Below, one piece after another: positions 58,812 through 64,000 of a stretch of 64,000 nucleotides of DNA. This DNA comes from Stereocaulon alpinum (lineage: Eukaryota; Ascomycota; Lecanoromycetes; Lecanorales; Stereocaulaceae). The stretch is from assembly GCA_018257865.1 (NCBI GenBank), contig JAEUBA010000029.1:62001-126000 (forward strand). The letters run 5' to 3'. A program made the position numbers and the translations under genes. The notes below the pieces were generated by a model, which ran no database searches, was not told the origin of the DNA, and saw only the letters and a program-made list of their open reading frames with translations. Numbering within the stretch: position 1 is the stretch's first letter; each line of letters opens with the position of its first letter.

Positions 58812-59609
58812 TACCCGAAGTGCTACCTCCTCCGCGTTAAGGGAAGATCAGGGCCCTTGTGAACCAACCTAAAACCGAGCGATGAATTATGCTTGGCTTA
58901 CGCAGAGGAATCTATTCCAATTACAAGGACGTCGAAGTCCTATATTCTCTATGCCTACCCTACGACTTGGCGGATCACCGTCATAGCCGGTACCATCGTC
59001 GATGTTGGACCGAGATCAGTATGAATGATACCCACGATCATCGCAACCCTTTCCGATTCGCATAGTCATCAACAGCTTTGGCTAGCTGCCGCAGGTACCA
59101 CCGCCGATCTTCGACGTCCTGTTTTCAGCATGAGTCGCTAGCCTTTGCAGCCTCTTGTTTGCCTCTGGCTGGCATACCGGGTCATTAGCATGCTCCTTCC
59201 AGATTTACACCTGCTGGAGGTCCCAAGATTATCTCACAAGCTTGAACGTGCAAGCTGTGAAGGGTTAGGAGAGTACTGCAATGACGAGGGCTACGGCGGT
59301 GATGACGAGCTTTAGTCGCCTGATCGTCATGTCAAGCCTTCGCTTCATTGCTCCGACTGCCACTGATTTGACAGCTTTCCAGCTCATGGAGCAAGATGCT
59401 GCCAATTGAATTCGTGCAGGTCTGGAAATCTCCCTTGTTGACGACCACGATCTCTTCGGGAAAGTCGCTGCGAGAATACTTCTGCACAGATGATTTCGAT
59501 ACGATAGAGCAGGATGAACAAGAAGAGCCAAACGCTGCTACCTCGATCTCTGATAAGGAGGACACTCGTACTCGTTCAGACGAACTCCAACCCCGTGAAA
59601 GCACAAGAA
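58812..59609. other. intergenic, unresolved small ORFs
   Basis: A minus-strand ORF (59531-59265) ends in a hydrophobic helix, and a plus-strand ORF covers 59396-59731; neither is recognisable. Probably 3' regions of the flanking genes. Confidence 0.4.
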
Positions 59610-60242
59610 CTACGCCCACAAGAAGCTCGTATCACCAACCTCATCCGTGCCCTCCCTCAAACCACCCCATGCAACCCCCTCCCCTACCGTCAACTCATCA
59701 CTCCCACTCTCCTTCTCCACAAAGGCCATAACCCTAACAACAAACCCCAACCCCGTTCCCACAGGACTCCAACCCCCCCACCCCCCTTTATCCTCACAAT
59801 CTGCCACGATATTCGTCGCCGTAGCCCTAACCTGCTCCCACGAAAACCTGTCCTCGACGAACAGACTATGTGAAGCGACTTCGACAGCGCAATTAGAGCC
59901 TCTGTGGTGAAGCATCAGCGGGGGTGGCTCCCTTTTAGGATATTTGCCTTCGCGGAAGGGCTGGATGAGGCGGTAGTCGGGGAAGACACGAAAGTGGTTT
60001 AGGGTGGGGCGGCAGCCGTCTACGGTTATTTTGAGGTTGCCGGTTGTGGAGCAGGTTACTTGGAAGTTTTGGGGTGGTGCTGTGGAGTTAAGGTGGGTGA
60101 GGGGTGGATTGGAGCGGAGATGGAGGGTTGAGATGCCTGTTTTTGACTGGACATTGGCGTTTGAAGGTGGATGTGGGTATGCAGAACCATGCCTGGTCAA
60201 GAGTAGGAGGAGCGCGATGGCTGCAATGCTTAGCGTAGTCAT
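59610..60242 (-). CDS. small secreted protein, four-cysteine family
   Basis: 210 aa from the Met at 60242; the frame also opens at 60272. The N-terminus MTTLSIAAIALLLLLTRHGSA is a textbook signal peptide with likely cleavage before YPHPP. The mature part has Cys in VTCSTTG, VDGCRPTLNH, SNCAVEVA and IVADCEDKGGWGG, plus FSWEQVRATATNIV, a combination found in a common family of uncharacterised secreted fungal proteins. Two disulfides are likely. Secreted cysteine-rich proteins of this sort can be wall or host-interaction proteins, but nothing here shows which. The C-terminus is Gly/Glu-rich. Single exon. Confidence 0.8.
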   Translation of the reverse strand: MTTLSIAAIALLLLLTRHGSAYPHPPSNANVQSKTGISTLHLRSNPPLTHLNSTAPPQNFQVTCSTTGNLKITVDGCRPTLNHFRVFPDYRLIQPFREGKYPKREPPPLMLHHRGSNCAVEVASHSLFVEDRFSWEQVRATATNIVADCEDKGGWGGWSPVGTGLGFVVRVMAFVEKESGSDELTVGEGVAWGGLREGTDEVGDTSFLWA

Positions 60243-60272
60243 AGTCGGTTCGAAGTAAGACGTATGTGCCAT

Positions 60273-61105
60273 GCTAATTTGGTGTTGTTGCCCACAATGC
60301 AGTAGGAGACAATGCGCGTATGATGGAGCTGGTCATCGGCGCGGCTAAGTATGAAACCTTGCAACATGTAGTGCCACCAATAGCTATTCTCGAACAAGGT
60401 TGAATTCGTCATAGTGGCTTCTTGACAAATGGGAATGACTGCACTGATCTTGAGGGAAAATTGGAGTACTCCCTTTATCGATGCGCAGACATTCGTTGTT
60501 AGCATTGGATGATCTTCGTAACGAGCATTGTTCACTTCGAGGTTCTTAGGAACAGTTAGCTCCTCGCTATCGGCTTTACTAAGAGAAAGTCCTACACGGA
60601 TCCGCAATGCGGGTATACGCTCTGAAGTTTACTTCTGGTGCTGGATATATTCGCAATATACTTAATTCAGCTCTGATCACACGGAATCAACCAGAGGTCT
60701 ACCAGCTTCTGGGAACCAGCTGTGCCATTTGTGTTCCGTGCTATTCGACGATGCCTAGTGCCCTCTCTAAGAAACTGTGTGAAGTTACTGTTTCGACAGT
60801 TTCCAGATCTGATCGCCAGCAGTTTGCCTTGGCGGAAGCTTTGAAGTTAAGGGAGATAATCCCCACCATGACAGCAGAGGTGTATAGAGAAATTCGGGGT
60901 TCTTCGTGGTCAAGAATAGTCGTCTTATCTTCCGCGGCTTCGTGGCATGGTCCGTGAAAAAACGTACAATGTCATATTCAGTCGTTCTGCTGGAGTCTTG
61001 TGCGTAGCGGGTCTCAGTCTCTACACGTCTCTCTGGCGAGGCGTTGGTGTTTCCGTGACTTTCTGGATTCGTGAAGACGAGGATTTCCGAAATCTCACCG
61101 CAGCT
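60273..61105. other. intergenic, nothing recognised
   Basis: Upstream of the secreted-protein gene and downstream of the NACHT gene. A plus-strand ORF (60607-60957) has no domain I can name. Confidence 0.45.
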
Positions 61106-64000
61106 TTATCTTCTGCTCTGGTTGGTACATGCGCTGCTATCCGAAGACCACCCTTGCATTGCCTGTTTGTCATCTCCAGACGAGGATGACGAACCATCAA
61201 CCTGTGTCAATCCAAAGCGGCGGCGCTGGTGTTTCCGCCGCCGGTATCGCTTACGATGTCTTGGTAATGGAGGCAGCACAGGTTCTGGTATACATTCTGG
61301 TGTGTCATCCTGTATGTGGAACAAAGTAATATTCTCCATATGCTGCGCAATATGTGATACCGTACAATGTGTCTTATCGATTCCGATTCCGGTACGAAAT
61401 TGCATAGAGCATATCGGACATGTACCCATGCGATGGCGTTCATCCGCTCTGGTATGATCTCCCACAAGCGCTGGGGTCTTGTGCTGCGTCGCAATATGGG
61501 CCTCCCACTCCGAGCGACTACTCCACATCCTGTGATTCTCAGCACAGTTAGGATAAGGGCACAAGTACGGTCGCAAATCCTCGAATATGTGGTTCCTAAT
61601 AAGATGCTTCAGTCCAAGTAACATCAGGGCTCCAATGGTTCAAATCTGCTTACCTCAACAAATATTTGGCTTCGGCCTTTGTCTTGGTAGCATAATTCAG
61701 CCTCTGAAAGCAACATGGGCATTGAAACTTTGAGGGGAACCCGTCTGGAAGAGGTATCTTCGTTGGTTGCTTTATATTTGGTTCGTACAAAGTTGCGAGC
61801 CGAAACACACATTCATCAGCAATGTAAGAATAAGGACTTCTTTCGTGGCCAATGTTCCAACAAGCCAATAGCTCGCGCCGCCTCATGTTCGCTTTTCTCA
61901 ATCTTTCGAGCAACCCATCACACTTTGCACTGTCCTTGTCTTGCGTTTCAGTCGCAAGATTCTCTCCATGAGTAGCATGGAACTGTCTCAACTTTCCGTA
62001 ATCACTTGATCCTTCTAGCAAGCGTTGGGTCGCTGATTGCTCGGATAAAGCAGAGACCCACAATTGTCTCCTCACTGGTGGAACAGGATCACCTGTACAC
62101 TCCAACCAGACTTCAACGCCCTCTTCTAGAGCTCTCATTACTATTCCTGCATTGCCCCCACCAATTGCTGCATCCAGTGTACGCCCATGAGAGTTGATAG
62201 GCAGATTCACGGAAGCGCCCCTCTGAAGCATCTCTTCAAAGGTCTCTAGATTGCCACTTGAAGCTGCAGCTTGTAGGCCTGTACCCCAGAGGTCTGAACA
62301 TTGGTCTACATCAGTTCCGTTCTCAATTAAAGTCCTCACAACGTCGCGGTTCCCATGCTCGCAGGCAAGATAAAGGCAGCTCTTTCCCCAGTGATTACGC
62401 ACACCGGTGAGTTTTCGATCATATCTTACCAGCTTCGAGACATGGCTTTCGAAGCCCCAGATACATGCAGTGAAGATTGGGTGCGGCGGGAATGAAATAG
62501 CATCTTCTAGACGCTGGCGCACCAGGCCTTCACAAGGATAGTCTGCACTGAACACTCGGCATAGAAGACTTATCCATCTTTGAAAAGCAATGCTTGGGAC
62601 AGGATCGTTGGTTTCCAGTACGATCATGCTCAGGAATTCTGCTACCATCTCGCAAAGTCTTTCCCGTTCCGACGTGACCTGCTCGTAATGTGATGCCCAG
62701 AAGAAGCACGCATACATCTCGAAAATACTCAATTTCAACTCTTGTGCATCTTGGAGGAATCTCGTCGGTAGATGGCCCCATTTGGATTCGTCCTTGAAAG
62801 AAAGCAAGAATCCTTGACATATCTCGGCTGCCTGAGCATCACCCGAATCTAGCGATATTTTACCAGATCGCACTAGGTATTCTTTAACAGACCTATGGGC
62901 GAACTTAATAGTACCATTCTTAGTCACCCGAATGAAGTTGTTGCCGATCTGGAGCAGGAATGCCTCATCGATGAAAGAATCAACGTTCCCATCTGCGTCA
63001 TGTGCAACCGCTTGGACAAGGCCTTCCATCGATAGAGGACTGAGAGAGCAAAGTACCCATTGCAACGCTTTCGTAACGAGACTGCGCTTGTAACTTTGTC
63101 CCTGGGTGTTCACAGCAAATAAGTCGCAGTAAACGGACTCCAGAGACGGGTGTCCCGTATCACGTTGTAGTATGTCAAGCTTTATCTGAACATCCTTTGG
63201 GTGGAGAATTGGAGCTCTCTTATTGAGGAACACATCGAGCTGGACCTCGACCCACCTAAACCTATGCTCGTAGTCAACCAACGACTCCGTGAGGTCTGTC
63301 AAGGTACGTACATTCCTTCCGCTCGAGATAGAAGCAAGCTGCACAACTGCGAGGCTTGCACTGCAGTCATTCCGCTTCTATCTCGTCGTGAGGGCAGATC
63401 AACCTCATGCTTGATGAAAGTTTCCATATCGAGCGAAGAGTCAAAGTCCTCGACAAGTTTTAGGTCAGCGAAGTTGTGTGTACGAGGTACGTCTATGTCG
63501 CGTCGGCTGGAGAGAAAGATTTTCACGTTAGAGGCGTCTCTTTGGGTTACATTCAGACATTCCATAAGTTCATGGGGATTATGACACTCGTCAAGGGCGT
63601 CGACCACCCAGGTGACTTTGCCAGTTAATTTTGCAAGCTCAATCAGCAATTCCACACACTCTCCCAACGAAGGTTTCCGTGTTGGACTCGGTACGTCAGG
63701 TAAAGGTAGCTCTCCAGTGCATACTGCGGAATATCCGAAGTGAAGTTCAATCCATGTACGCATAGGTTTTGCCAAGCTTCCGTTCATTTCGCTCGACATC
63801 TGGGCCAAGAGAGAACGGAAAACATCAACAGCTTCTCCATGTTGCTGCGATACATAGAAGAAGGCGACTCTTTCGTCGACAGCATTAGCCAGGCACTGCT
63901 GGATAACGATCGATGTGAGGGAGGATTTACCGACACCGACAGTACCGCGCAGCCACAGTACAGACGGAGGTCCATTGCACCACTCAAGATATTTTTGAGA
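61106..64000 (-). CDS. NACHT-ankyrin-C2H2 receptor (NLR-like), 5' part beyond window
   Basis: Exons visible: 64000-63312 (open at the edge), 63261-61654 and 61595-61106; 928 aa seen, N-terminus missing. The NACHT P-loop is LRGTVGVGKSS, Walker B is VTWVVDALDEC, and a sensor-like IFLSSRRDID follows; the first visible intron restores the family block GMFRWVEVQLD. A winged-helix-like part (KALQWVLCSLSPLSMEGLVQAV; FAHRSVKEYLV) precedes ankyrin repeats (LYLACEHGNRDVVRTLIENGTDVD; LQAAASSGNLETFEEMLQRG). The C-terminus has C2H2-type fingers (NHIFEDLRPYLCPYPNC, HIAQHMENITLF) and a basic tail. Such proteins are fungal STAND/NLR receptors associated with non-self recognition and cell death. The N-terminal effector domain lies outside the window. 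Confidence 0.9.

Noticed and set aside
59265..59731. Overlapping ORFs on both strands, one with a C-terminal hydrophobic helix
   Set aside because: Neither shows a family pattern; the plus-strand one runs antisense into the secreted-protein gene.
60607..60957. 116-codon plus-strand ORF between the secreted protein and NACHT genes
   Set aside because: No recognisable features; equal-length frames overlap it on the other strand.
1..64000. tRNA, rRNA, CRISPR or bacterial operon features
   Set aside because: I found no convincing tRNA cloverleaf, rRNA segment or CRISPR array by eye; pervasive spliceosomal introns rule out a prokaryotic source. A tRNAscan/Infernal run would settle small RNAs.

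Overview
The window is nuclear DNA of a filamentous ascomycete (Pezizomycotina). Nearly every recognisable gene is split by short GT...AG introns of about 43-140 nt. The gene families are typical of these fungi: Zn2Cys6 regulators, a LaeA-like methyltransferase, a DUF7702 membrane protein, a HeLo-like/DUF7580 protein, an acuF-type C2H2 protein and a NACHT-ankyrin protein. I cannot name the species; a Dothideomycete or close relative is a guess. Exon joins were made by hand from reading frame, splice signals and protein-family continuity.

Layout. 0-10 kb is dense with housekeeping genes: two F-box-type proteins, an NAA50-like N-acetyltransferase, a MIC19 (MICOS) subunit, a glucokinase with a possible membrane-anchored N-terminus, and a six-exon SDR/epimerase. 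10-13.4 kb has no recognisable gene. 13.4-23 kb holds an SGNH hydrolase, a Zn2Cys6-ankyrin fusion, a small two-TM protein, a PPIL1-type cyclophilin, a Zn2Cys6 transcription factor and a seven-TM DUF7702 protein. 24.9-28.3 kb is a tandem array of three diverged paralogues of a small unknown two-exon gene, followed by a convergent DUF3468-type regulator without a zinc cluster. 30.9-39.9 kb carries an alpha/beta hydrolase, a SAM methyltransferase, a mitochondrial-type cupin protein, a Rab escort protein and a SnoaL-like protein. 40-46.3 kb is gene-poor. A ferric reductase lies at 46.3-48.6 kb.

The most striking part is 50.5-64 kb. It combines a HeLo-like/DUF7580 protein, a divergent giant protein of about 1819 aa (acuF-like N-terminus, C2H2 fingers, ankyrin, GYF-like, ARID-like, CHORD and a metacaspase domain), a small secreted protein, and a NACHT-ankyrin-C2H2 receptor cut by the window edge. 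The metacaspase domain has lost both catalytic residues: His is replaced by Asn and Cys by Phe. The giant protein and the NACHT receptor share the same C2H2 module at opposite ends. I infer a candidate fungal innate-immunity or regulated-cell-death locus in which the pseudo-metacaspase could be a decoy, adaptor or regulator. The sequence suggests this but does not prove it.
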